NCBI GenBank assembly: GCA_002439875.1 | Contig: DJQB01000012.1 | Coordinates: 1-64,000, forward strand | DNA: 64,000 nucleotides | Direction: 5' to 3' | Origin: Bacteroidales bacterium UBA6397 | GTDB taxonomy: Bacteria; Bacteroidota; Bacteroidia; Bacteroidales; UBA932 | Shown: positions 38,401-46,770 of the stretch, one piece after another | Layout of the letters: each line of letters starts with the position of its first letter | How positions within the stretch are numbered: position 1 is the first letter of the stretch | Made by a program: the position numbers and the translations under genes | Notes under the pieces: model-generated | What the model was told of the DNA's origin: nothing | The model's input: the letters and a program-made list of their open reading frames with translations, nothing else | Database searches by the model: none

Positions 38401-40638
38401 ATGAGCGAGATTTACCTTGTGTTTGTGGTGTTTCTGTTCGTGCTGGCCGTGTTCGACCTGATGGTCGGGGTCAGCAACGATGCTGTAAACTTTCTGAATT
38501 CGGCGATAGGCGCCAAGGTGGCCAGATTCAGGACAATAATCATAGTGGCCGCGGTCGGTGTGTTCCTTGGAGCCACAATGAGCAACGGAATGATGGAGGT
38601 CGCCCGGCACGGAATATTCCACCCTTCAATGTTTTCTCTGAAGGAATTGATGTTCATATTCCTCGCCGTGATGATCTCCGATGTCATACTTCTGGACATA
38701 TTCAACAACCTCGGACTTCCAACATCCACAACGGTCTCGATGGTGTTTGAGCTGCTTGGAGGCACGACAGCGTTTGTGCTGCTGAAGCTGGCCAACGACA
38801 CGACCGGACTCACGGTGGGCGACCTGATGAACACGGAGAAGGCTCTCGGCATGATCATGGCCATCTTCGTCTCAGTCGCCATAGCATTCTTCTTCGGAAT
38901 CGTCCTGCAGTACATCTCCCGACTGGTGTTCACATTCACCTACAAGAAGAACCTCAAATGGAAGATCGGAATATTCGGGGGCATCGCCACGACAGCCATC
39001 TTCTACTTCATGCTGTTCAAAGGCATCAAGAGCATGTCCTTCGTCACTCCGGAAATTCAGGAATATATTCAAAGCAACACGCTCACATTCCTAGGAATAT
39101 GCTTTCTTGCGTCAACAGCCGTGATGCAGATTCTGTATTTCCTGAAAGTCAACGTGTTCAAGATTCTGGTGTTGATGGGCACTTTCGCCCTTGCGATGGC
39201 CTTCGCCGGCAACGACCTCGTCAACTTCATCGGAGTTCCTCTGGCTGGATACTCTTCCTACACTGACTATATCGCGAACGGAACAGGTGACCCTTCAACA
39301 TTCATGATGTCTTCGCTTGACGGGCCGGCCAAGAGTCCTCTCATATTCCTTGTTGCCGCCGGCGCCATCATGGTGCTCTCTCTTGCGACATCGAAAAAGG
39401 CCCGCAATGTGATCAGGACCTCGGTTGACCTTTCCCGTCAGAACGAGGGAGACGAGATGTTCGGCTCATCGAAGATCGCCAGAGTTCTGGTAAGATTCTC
39501 GAACAACACCGCGAATTTCTTCAGTGATGTCGTACCGGATGGTGTCAAGGCATGGTGCGAGAAGCGCTTCAACTCGGATGAGGCCAAACTTCCAGAAGGT
39601 GCGGCCTTCGATGAGGTAAGAGCCACTGTCAACCTGGTTGTAGCCGGACTGCTGATCGCCCTTGGAACCTCACTTAAACTCCCACTTTCAACCACTTACG
39701 TCACATTTATGGTGGCGATGGGTTCTTCACTGGCCGACCGTGCATGGGGACGCGAGAGCGCTGTCTATAGAGTGACCGGAGTAGTGTCCGTCATCGGTGG
39801 TTGGTTCATCACCGCGGGAGCCGCCTTCATTCTCTGCTTCCTCGTGGCGATGCTGATGCACCTCGGAGGCTTCGTGGCAGCCTGCATAATGATGGTACTT
39901 GCAATCTTTCTGCTGATCCGCAGCAACATCCGCTACAGGAAAAAGGCTGAGGAAGAGAACGGTGATGTCACATTCAACCAGATGATGCTCAGCACGGACA
40001 AGGGTGAGATACTCAAACTCCTGAGCAAACACATCTCAGAAAGCCAGGCAGACTTCCTTGAATATGTCAACACAACCTTCAGGCAGATCACCGACGGGTT
40101 CATCAAGGAGAATCTGGGGATGCTGCAGAAGGCCGAGAGCACCATGAGACGCAAGAGGGAGGAACTGAAGAACTGCCGTCGCAAGGAAATGATTGGTTTC
40201 AGGAGGATTGACCCTGAGGCCGCGATGGAGAAGAACACATGGTTCCACCTCGGACGAAACTCCTGTGAGGAGATCCTTTACTGCCTGAGGCGAATAGCTG
40301 ATCCATGCGAGGAGCACGTTGACAACAACTTCGAGCCACTGAGCCAAGAACAGATTAAGGAATTTATTCCGTTAAGAGACACGGTTCTGTTTCTCCTTCG
40401 GCGCACCGAGAAGATTCTTCAGACAGACTCCTACAATGAGGTAGACGAGGTCCGCCGCGAGGCCGAGGAACTGAAGGATTGCCTTGAGAAAGCTCGTGAG
40501 GCTCAGATGAAGAGAATGCAGTCCACCAAGGAGAACATCACCGTGGCCTACCTCTACTTGAATCTTCTTCAGGAGACCCGTGAACTCACCAGTTCCCTCC
40601 GCCACCTACTCCGCGCCTCAAAAGGTTTCCGGGAATAA
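38401..40638 (+). CDS. PiT-family inorganic phosphate transporter with PhoU-like C-terminal domain
   Basis: A 745-residue membrane protein. GVSNDAVNFLNSAIGA at 23-38 and AGNDLVNFIGVPLAG at 269-283 are the two inverted PiT signature repeats (GANDxxN type) that bind phosphate. About ten helices end near residue 515, followed by a ~220-residue cytosolic helical domain with DUF47/PhoU-like character. It takes up phosphate (as metal-phosphate) with cations. Fusion of the regulator-like domain to the transporter is usual for this Bacteroidota subfamily, as far as I recall. The putative PhoB box lies upstream and a PhoR/PhoB-like pair follows convergently, supporting phosphate control. Confidence 0.92.
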   Translation: MSEIYLVFVVFLFVLAVFDLMVGVSNDAVNFLNSAIGAKVARFRTIIIVAAVGVFLGATMSNGMMEVARHGIFHPSMFSLKELMFIFLAVMISDVILLDIFNNLGLPTSTTVSMVFELLGGTTAFVLLKLANDTTGLTVGDLMNTEKALGMIMAIFVSVAIAFFFGIVLQYISRLVFTFTYKKNLKWKIGIFGGIATTAIFYFMLFKGIKSMSFVTPEIQEYIQSNTLTFLGICFLASTAVMQILYFLKVNVFKILVLMGTFALAMAFAGNDLVNFIGVPLAGYSSYTDYIANGTGDPSTFMMSSLDGPAKSPLIFLVAAGAIMVLSLATSKKARNVIRTSVDLSRQNEGDEMFGSSKIARVLVRFSNNTANFFSDVVPDGVKAWCEKRFNSDEAKLPEGAAFDEVRATVNLVVAGLLIALGTSLKLPLSTTYVTFMVAMGSSLADRAWGRESAVYRVTGVVSVIGGWFITAGAAFILCFLVAMLMHLGGFVAACIMMVLAIFLLIRSNIRYRKKAEEENGDVTFNQMMLSTDKGEILKLLSKHISESQADFLEYVNTTFRQITDGFIKENLGMLQKAESTMRRKREELKNCRRKEMIGFRRIDPEAAMEKNTWFHLGRNSCEEILYCLRRIADPCEEHVDNNFEPLSQEQIKEFIPLRDTVLFLLRRTEKILQTDSYNEVDEVRREAEELKDCLEKAREAQMKRMQSTKENITVAYLYLNLLQETRELTSSLRHLLRASKGFRE

Positions 40639-40707
40639 TTAGAGAGGCATGCGGAGCAAAAACCCCTCCGTGCTTCGCACCCAAGGCTTCAGAGAATAGG
40701 ATAGTAT

Positions 40708-40732
40708 AGTATAAATAGTATAAATAGTATAA
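40708..40732. repeat. Short tandem repeat AGTATAAAT
   Basis: The 9-base unit occurs at 40708-40716 and 40717-40725, with a partial copy before and after. It lies between the Pit gene and a terminator hairpin. It may vary in copy number. Confidence 0.6.
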
Positions 40733-40760
40733 GTTGTCTCGGATGAGGCAACTTATTTAT
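40731..40760. terminator. Terminator between the convergent Pit and sensor kinase genes
   Basis: AAGTTGTCTC and GAGGCAACTT pair around GGAT with one wobble, followed by ATTTATTT on the + strand. It sits between convergent genes and probably ends both. Confidence 0.7.
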
Positions 40761-40771
40761 TTAGCGCTTGC

Positions 40772-41602
40772 TTAAAAATACTTAGGCAAAGTGAATATAA
40801 ACTCAAGCCCCCCTGTTACTCCGAGTCTGACAGAAATGCTACCACGATGAAGCAAAACAGCGTTCTTGACTATCGCAAGACCAAGGCCCGTGCCCCCCAT
40901 CTTGCGCGAGCGCCCTTTGTCGATGCGATAGAATCTCTCGAAAAGATGAGGAATATGCTCAGGTGATACACCCGGTCCATTGTCCGAGAAACTGAACGTG
41001 TAGAAATCCGCATCTTCCGACAACATCTGCACGGTGATTGTCACGCCGACTCCACCGTAGGCGATGGAGTTGTCTGTCAGGTTTCTGAATATTGAATATA
41101 GCAGCGAAGGGTTGCCGTTAACCTCGACCTCCGGCTCAACCAGAACTCTGAACGTCACTTGATTCGCTTCCATCTGCATGGACACGTCCTTCCGGATGGA
41201 CTGAAGCAGTTCCTGAATATTCACTCTTTCAAACTCATACCCTTGAGGAGCGTCATCAAGATTGTTGAGAGTCGAGATGTCGGCCAAAAGACTTGACAGG
41301 CGGCGACTCTGCGCATAGCACCGCTGAATGAACTGATCTTTTGTCTCCGCATCAATGTCAGGATTGGTCACGATTGTCTCAAGGTAACCCTGAATGCTGC
41401 TGACAGGAGTCTTAAGCTCATGGGCCACATTCTGCGTCAATTGCCTCTTCAGGCGGGCCTTATCCTCCTCGCTGTCACGTAGTTTGTTATACATTCCGAC
41501 CTTTCCCTTCTCAATGGAATCCTTAAGACGGACATAGCGTCCCAGCATCACAATCAACACAAGGACCAGCAAGGCGATGACTATTGACAGAACTATGGTC
41601 AT
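40772..41602 (-). CDS. PhoR-like sensor histidine kinase with minimal sensor region
   Basis: A 276-residue kinase. A single N-terminal membrane helix (about 3-22) is followed directly by the dimerisation domain with H61 in NVAHELKTPVSSIQGYLETI. The catalytic domain shows NLTDNSIAYGG (N box), FSDNGPGV (G1), LFERFYRID and GGTGLGLAIVK (G2). There is no periplasmic sensor domain, so the signal may come through a partner protein. It overlaps the response regulator gene by four bases. Proximity to the Pit transporter suggests phosphate sensing, as PhoR does with PhoU. This is inference. Confidence 0.88.
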   Translation of the reverse strand: MTIVLSIVIALLVLVLIVMLGRYVRLKDSIEKGKVGMYNKLRDSEEDKARLKRQLTQNVAHELKTPVSSIQGYLETIVTNPDIDAETKDQFIQRCYAQSRRLSSLLADISTLNNLDDAPQGYEFERVNIQELLQSIRKDVSMQMEANQVTFRVLVEPEVEVNGNPSLLYSIFRNLTDNSIAYGGVGVTITVQMLSEDADFYTFSFSDNGPGVSPEHIPHLFERFYRIDKGRSRKMGGTGLGLAIVKNAVLLHRGSISVRLGVTGGLEFIFTLPKYF

Positions 41603-42267
41603 TTTTCCTCGTAAAAATAGCCGAACCCGTGACGTGAGACTATCCTCTCACCATATTCACCGATCTTCTTGCGCAGACGGGTGATGTTGACATCCACCGT
41701 CCTGTCAGTGACGATCACATCGTCGGGCCAGACTTTTGAAAGAATATCCTCCCTCGGGAAAACCTTCCCTTTATTTGTAAACAAGAGTTTGAATATCTCA
41801 TATTCAATCCTTGTCAGGGACACAGCCGCACCGTCCACCGTCACGACTTTCTTCTCATCATCTATGAATATGCCGGTGTTGGTGTCAGCACTTGCGGCGC
41901 CGCTGCGTCTAAGCACCGCCCTTACGCGCGAGAGCACCTCCCGAATCGAGAAAGGCTTGGAAATGTAGTCGTCCGCACCCAGATCAAGTCCCTCTACAGC
42001 ATCATCCTCCGTGTCGCGTGCGGTGATGAAAATCACGGGGATTCCGGCGGTCTCCGGATCAGACTTCAACTTCCCGGTCATTTCAAAACCAGACATTCCG
42101 CCCATCATCACATCCAGAAGAAGCAGATTGAAGGACTTGACATCCAACGCCAGGGCCTCTTCCGCGGAATTGGAGGTCACGACATCGTACCCCTCTTTGG
42201 AAAGGTTGAATTTGAGGATCGCGCAGATGTCCTCTTCGTCATCGACAACAAGAATTCGGACTGCCAT
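41599..42267 (-). CDS. PhoB/OmpR-family response regulator
   Basis: A 222-residue two-domain regulator. The receiver has acidic D9/D10, phospho-acceptor D52 (LLLLDVMMGG), T82 and K104 (YISKPF). The C-terminal winged helix (TRIEYEIFKLLFTNKGKVFP, then TVDVNITRLRKKIG) is of the OmpR/PhoB type. It is first in a two-gene operon with the kinase. Proteins of this class bind direct repeats about 11 bp apart, matching the block at 38244-38282, so it is the best candidate regulator of the Pit gene. Confidence 0.92.
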   Translation of the reverse strand: MAVRILVVDDEEDICAILKFNLSKEGYDVVTSNSAEEALALDVKSFNLLLLDVMMGGMSGFEMTGKLKSDPETAGIPVIFITARDTEDDAVEGLDLGADDYISKPFSIREVLSRVRAVLRRSGAASADTNTGIFIDDEKKVVTVDGAAVSLTRIEYEIFKLLFTNKGKVFPREDILSKVWPDDVIVTDRTVDVNITRLRKKIGEYGERIVSRHGFGYFYEEK

Positions 42268-42313
42268 GTAAAAAAAATTTGAATCAACTCCGCTAAGGTA
42301 AACACTTTTTTCC

Positions 42314-42321
42314 TAAATTTG
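42314..42321 (+). promoter_or_regulatory. Likely -7 element of the aminotransferase gene
   Basis: TAAATTTG lies 9 bases before the ATG at 42331. It is close to the coding region, so the message would be nearly leaderless from this site. No TTG is found at the right distance upstream. Confidence 0.35.
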
Positions 42322-42330
42322 GGCAAACAC

Positions 42331-43560
42331 ATGACTAATATGCCGAAGATTTCAAAACGCGGGGAAAAAATCCCTGCATCGCCAATCAGGAAACTGACCC
42401 CGTTTTCTGACGCGGCAAAAGCCAAAGGGGTGAAAGTTTACCATCTGAACATCGGACAGCCGGATCTTCCGACTCCTCAAAAGGCCTTGGATTCCCTGAA
42501 AACAATAACACGCACGACATTGGAATACAGCCCAAGCCAAGGACTCAAATCACTAAGGGACAAACTTGTAGACTATTACAGCAAGTTCGGGATCAAAGTC
42601 ACCGACAATGAGATCATAGTGACCACCGGCGGCTCCGAAGCCCTTCTTCTGACATTCCTCGCGTGTCTGAATCCCGGTGACGAGATCATCATGACCGAGC
42701 CTGGGTACGCCAACTACATCTCATTCGCCGTCACGGCCGGAGTGACAGTGAAGACCGTCACATCGAAGATCGAGGACGGATTCGCGCTGCCTTCCGTGGA
42801 AGATTTCGAGAAAGCGATAACTGAGAGGACAAAGGCTATCCTCATCTGCAACCCCAACAATCCGACAGGATACCTCTACTCCGAGGAGGAGCTCTACAGG
42901 CTGCGCGACATCGTCCGCGAACATGACCTGTATCTTTTCTCCGACGAGGTGTACCGCGAGTTCCGCTACACGGACGCTCCTTATCTCTCGGCGCTCAACC
43001 TTGAGGGAATAGAAAATAACGTCATCGTGATAGACTCTGTGTCAAAGAGGTACTCCGAATGCGGCACAAGGATAGGAATGATAGTCAGCCACAACGCCGA
43101 AGCCATGAAGACAATGCTTAAATTCTGCCAGGCACGACTTAGCCCTCCTCTCCTAGGACAGATTGTGGCAGAAGCATCCATTGAAGGCACAGAGGAATAT
43201 TCAAAAGCATGCTTTGACGAGTACCTCGCGCGTCGTGACTTCTTCATTGCGGGTTTAAACAAGATTCCCGGGGTGTACTCGCCAATGCCTAACGGTGCAT
43301 TCTACACAGTCGCCTCTCTCCCTGTCGAGAATGCAGAAGATTTCTGTTCATGGTGTCTCACAGACTTCTCCTATAAAGACTCGGGCACACCGGAAAGTTT
43401 TAGCGGAGAGACCGTGATGATGGCACCGGCTGCCGGTTTCTACAGTACTAAGGGCCTTGGCAAAAACCAAGTCCGCATGGCATACGTTCTTAAAAAGGAG
43501 GATTTGGAACGTTCGCTCATCGTCCTTGAAAAAGCCCTTGAGGCCTACAGAGCCAGATAG
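42331..43560 (+). CDS. Class I PLP-dependent aminotransferase (aspartate-aminotransferase-like)
   Basis: A 409-residue fold-type I aminotransferase. VTTGGSEALLLTF binds the cofactor phosphate, CNPNNPTGYLYSEEEL is the substrate loop with NPTG, FSDEVYREFRY carries the aspartate/tyrosine, and DSVSKRYSECGTRIGM holds the PLP lysine. It resembles the AspC-like transaminases used in amino-acid synthesis; exact substrates cannot be told. ATG 42331 is preferred to the TTG at 42319; ATG 42340 is a third possibility. It stands alone, divergent from the two-component operon. Confidence 0.92.
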   Translation: MTNMPKISKRGEKIPASPIRKLTPFSDAAKAKGVKVYHLNIGQPDLPTPQKALDSLKTITRTTLEYSPSQGLKSLRDKLVDYYSKFGIKVTDNEIIVTTGGSEALLLTFLACLNPGDEIIMTEPGYANYISFAVTAGVTVKTVTSKIEDGFALPSVEDFEKAITERTKAILICNPNNPTGYLYSEEELYRLRDIVREHDLYLFSDEVYREFRYTDAPYLSALNLEGIENNVIVIDSVSKRYSECGTRIGMIVSHNAEAMKTMLKFCQARLSPPLLGQIVAEASIEGTEEYSKACFDEYLARRDFFIAGLNKIPGVYSPMPNGAFYTVASLPVENAEDFCSWCLTDFSYKDSGTPESFSGETVMMAPAAGFYSTKGLGKNQVRMAYVLKKEDLERSLIVLEKALEAYRAR

Positions 43561-43609
43561 TAACTCTCTCATTTTAATCGTTTTATGTGACGTTTCATCA
43601 CTTGAAAGC

Positions 43610-43639
43610 TTGCTTTTTTGGATTTTTTGTCTAAATTCG
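43610..43639 (+). promoter_or_regulatory. Promoter of the first SusC/SusD operon
   Basis: TTG at 43610-43612, 19 bases, then TAAATTCG at 43632-43639 is close to the consensus with one change (C for T). The start codon at 43729 gives a leader of about 80 bases that contains a strong hairpin (43663-43695). Confidence 0.55.
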
Positions 43640-43662
43640 CTGCTTTAAAAATAACACCTAAA

Positions 43663-43705
43663 ACTTGTCGCACTACACCAAATAGTGCGACAAGTTGTTT
43701 TATAA
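43663..43705 (+). terminator. Perfect 13-bp hairpin in the susC leader
   Basis: ACTTGTCGCACTA and TAGTGCGACAAGT are perfectly complementary around CACCAAA, followed by TGTTTTATAAC. As it lies after the apparent promoter and before the susC start, it could stop the message early. It could instead simply end the aminotransferase transcript. Confidence 0.7.
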
Positions 43706-43728
43706 CAAGTATTTAGGATAATTATAAT

Positions 43729-46700
43729 ATGAAACGTATCGCTACATTTCTGTTGATTCTCCTTTGCGGTATCGCCCTCTACGGACAGAGCGCGAAAAAG
43801 GTCTCCGGTGTCGTCAAGGACGATACCGGGAATCCTTTACCTGGAGCCACGGTGACCGTCAAAGGCCAGTCAAAGAAGGTCTATGCGCTGACGGACCTTG
43901 ACGGCCGTTACACAATCTCGATTCCGGGGCTCACTGAGGACACCGAACTGGAGTTCTCCTATCTTGGCATGAAGCCTTCCGAAGTCAAAGTGGGCAAACG
44001 TTCCGTGGTGGATGTCGTGATGTCCACTGATGGCAACGTACTTGACGAGGTCGTCATCGTCGCCGGCTACGGCCTGGCGCAGAAACGTTCGGACATGACA
44101 GGATCGGCCTTTCAGGTTGATTCCAAGAAGCTTGAGAAACTACCGGCGGCCCGCATTGACAACCTGCTTGACGGGATGGTCCCCGGTCTGACGATCGAAG
44201 AGAAGGATGGCTCCACCGGAGGCCGCTCACAGTACAGAATCCGCGTACGCGGTGACGCGTCACTGAGTGCCAGTTCCGAGCCTTTGTGGATCATAGACGG
44301 AGTGCCGGTCTACACCGGCACAAGAACCACCTCCACCCTTTCCGGGATGAGCTACAGTGTCAGTCCCTTGTCCTTCATCAACCCGGACGACATTGAATCC
44401 ATGACAGTTCTTAAAGACGCCGCGACCACCGCGCTTTATGGAGCGGATGGAGCCAACGGTGTCATTCTGGTGACGACAAAATCCGGAGATGGAGACTCGA
44501 AACTACGCGTGAACGCCTCTGTAAGGTACGGTGTGTCTCAGGTTGACCGCTCCACACTCCTTAGGCTCTGCTCTACGGAACAGTGGTGGTCACTTGCTGA
44601 GGAGGCCTGGACCAACGCTGGCTACTCAATGGACAATTTCCCTTATCAGGACAACGAGCACAATTCCTACTCAACGACAAGCACCGACTGGTACGATGTG
44701 TATTTCGGTACCGGATCAAACGCACAGTACAATGTTTCTGTCAGCAGTGGAAGTTCCAAAGCAAAACACTACCTCTCACTTAGTTATTACAATGAAAAGA
44801 CGGTCGTGAAAGGCAACCGGCAGCAAAGATTCTCCGCAAGGGACAGGTCTTCCTACAGATTCAGCAAGAAACTTTCCACTGATGTGAATATGGCGGTGTC
44901 CTACAATGTGAACGACATACTGTCCGTGTCCAGACAAGAGCTGCGCGTCATTCCTATCATTTCTCCTTACGATGAAGACGGCGTTACCCCGAGAATGTAC
45001 AATTATTTCAGCAAGGAGGTCAACAGTTATGCCCCGCAGATGTACAAGTTCGTCTATAGTTCTGTGGCTGACAGAAAATTCAACGACAACCAGCAGCGGA
45101 CATTGGCCGTGGATGGGGACATCTCTTTAAAGTATGAGATCATAGAGGGGCTTACCGCAACCGCACAGGCCGGTGCGAACATTCTTTCCGGCCTGGAACT
45201 TCTCTATTACTCAAAACACACTACCAGCGGCCTGACAGACCTAGACCAAGACGGACGCTCACAAAGAAGCGCGGCCTATGCCTTCACATGGAACAATATC
45301 GATCGGTTGAATTTCAACCGACGTTTCGGAAAACACACCGTCGGAGCATTGGCCGGAATCGAGTTTGTCAACAAGGAAAACCGCAACCTTTACGCCCAAG
45401 GAAACGGCTTCGCCAATGACAATCTGAAGGAAATCAAGTTCGCCCAGACGGGAACGCTCACCGGCTACTCCGGTGCAAGCAACAGCAGGTCGCTGTCCTA
45501 CATGCTCCAGGGAACATATTCATTTGACAACAGGTACTATCTTTCCCTGTCGTGGCGTCGCCAAGGATATTCCTCTTTCAGCACCTATTCCAGATGGGGT
45601 GATTTCTCCTCTGTCGGACTGTCATGGAACGCCCACAATGAGAAATGGTACAATATTCCCTGGATGGACAAACTCAAGATCAAGGCATCATTCGGAAACA
45701 GCGGCAACTCAAGGGTTGACACCAGTGCCGCCTATGGGTCGTATTCCTACAATTCAGGAGATTACTATGGCGGAATCATGGGAGCTACCCAAAGTTCGGC
45801 TCCTAATCCGGGTCTGAGTTGGGAGAACACCTACATACTCAATGCAGGAATCAATTTTGGGTTCCTCAATGGAAGGGTGGATCTTGAGGTCGAGGCCTAC
45901 GACAAGTACACGACAGGACTTCTCTACAGCGGCCGGGTCTCATCAATCATCACAGATGCAACCGTGACCAGAAATGTCGGGGCAATCGAAAACCAAGGAC
46001 TGGAATTCACGTTGTCAACCAGTTTGTTTGACAATCCAAAGTTCAAGTGGAACTTGGATTTCAACGGCTCTCTCAACAGGAATGTCATCCGTGAGCTGTA
46101 CAAGGACATGCACACAGGTTTCTTCGACAGCGTCTGGATGGTTGGAGCCAGCAAAAGCGACTGGTGGCTCAGCAGATGGGCAGGTGTTGATCCGGCCACC
46201 GGCAGTCCTATGTGGTACACAGTCGATGGTGATCTTACGTTCAATTATTCGTATGACAACCGCGTTCTGTTGCCAGAGTACAGCAAGGAGCCGGACCTTA
46301 GCGGAGGCCTTTCCAACACGTTCTCTTTCGGGCCTTTCAGCGCAAGGGTCATGATGACCTACTCAATCGGAGGGTGGACTATGACATCCTACACACAAAA
46401 CGATGGACACGACATCATCAATTTCAACACAGTTGTCGAAGATCTCGACCATTGGAGAAAGCCAGGAGACGTGTCCCAAAACCCGAAGTATGTTTACAAG
46501 AGTTCCAACCTGTCCACAATGTCATCCACAAGGTTTTTGTACAACAAGACCAATGTGCAACTGAAGAACATCACTTTGAGCTATACATTCCCGGAATCCA
46601 TCTGCCGCAAGGCTCATCTTTCAGGAGCGACTCTCTCTTTGATGGGGGACAACCTCTACCTCTGGACTCCAGGGCAGAGCAAATCCCACAACAGCTACAA

Positions 46701-46764
46701 GACTCTGATTTACACGATGGGCATGACACGCTCGGTATCGGGACAACTTTCACTTAATTTCTAG
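43729..46764 (+). CDS. SusC/RagA-family TonB-linked outer-membrane transporter
   Basis: A 1011-residue TonB-dependent transporter. A signal peptide (RIATFLLILLCGIALYG) is followed by a carboxypeptidase-regulatory-like domain (KVSGVVKDDTGNPLPGATV...DLDGRYTISIPG), then the plug (VIVAGYGLAQKRSDMTGSAF, NLLDGMVPGLTIE, WIIDGVPV, LKDAATTALYG) and a ~22-strand barrel ending in LSLNF. It imports a ligand captured by the SusD partner encoded 6 bases downstream. No glycan-degrading enzyme is encoded nearby, so the substrate is not predictable. The leader carries a strong hairpin. Confidence 0.95.
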   Translation: MKRIATFLLILLCGIALYGQSAKKVSGVVKDDTGNPLPGATVTVKGQSKKVYALTDLDGRYTISIPGLTEDTELEFSYLGMKPSEVKVGKRSVVDVVMSTDGNVLDEVVIVAGYGLAQKRSDMTGSAFQVDSKKLEKLPAARIDNLLDGMVPGLTIEEKDGSTGGRSQYRIRVRGDASLSASSEPLWIIDGVPVYTGTRTTSTLSGMSYSVSPLSFINPDDIESMTVLKDAATTALYGADGANGVILVTTKSGDGDSKLRVNASVRYGVSQVDRSTLLRLCSTEQWWSLAEEAWTNAGYSMDNFPYQDNEHNSYSTTSTDWYDVYFGTGSNAQYNVSVSSGSSKAKHYLSLSYYNEKTVVKGNRQQRFSARDRSSYRFSKKLSTDVNMAVSYNVNDILSVSRQELRVIPIISPYDEDGVTPRMYNYFSKEVNSYAPQMYKFVYSSVADRKFNDNQQRTLAVDGDISLKYEIIEGLTATAQAGANILSGLELLYYSKHTTSGLTDLDQDGRSQRSAAYAFTWNNIDRLNFNRRFGKHTVGALAGIEFVNKENRNLYAQGNGFANDNLKEIKFAQTGTLTGYSGASNSRSLSYMLQGTYSFDNRYYLSLSWRRQGYSSFSTYSRWGDFSSVGLSWNAHNEKWYNIPWMDKLKIKASFGNSGNSRVDTSAAYGSYSYNSGDYYGGIMGATQSSAPNPGLSWENTYILNAGINFGFLNGRVDLEVEAYDKYTTGLLYSGRVSSIITDATVTRNVGAIENQGLEFTLSTSLFDNPKFKWNLDFNGSLNRNVIRELYKDMHTGFFDSVWMVGASKSDWWLSRWAGVDPATGSPMWYTVDGDLTFNYSYDNRVLLPEYSKEPDLSGGLSNTFSFGPFSARVMMTYSIGGWTMTSYTQNDGHDIINFNTVVEDLDHWRKPGDVSQNPKYVYKSSNLSTMSSTRFLYNKTNVQLKNITLSYTFPESICRKAHLSGATLSLMGDNLYLWTPGQSKSHNSYKTLIYTMGMTRSVSGQLSLNF

Positions 46765-46770
46765 ACTGTC

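Noticed and set aside
38083..38622. Long - strand open frame of 179 codons over the gpmA-Pit gap
   Set aside because: It runs antisense into the Pit gene, covers the repeats and regulatory block, and has no family-like sequence; it is a shadow frame.
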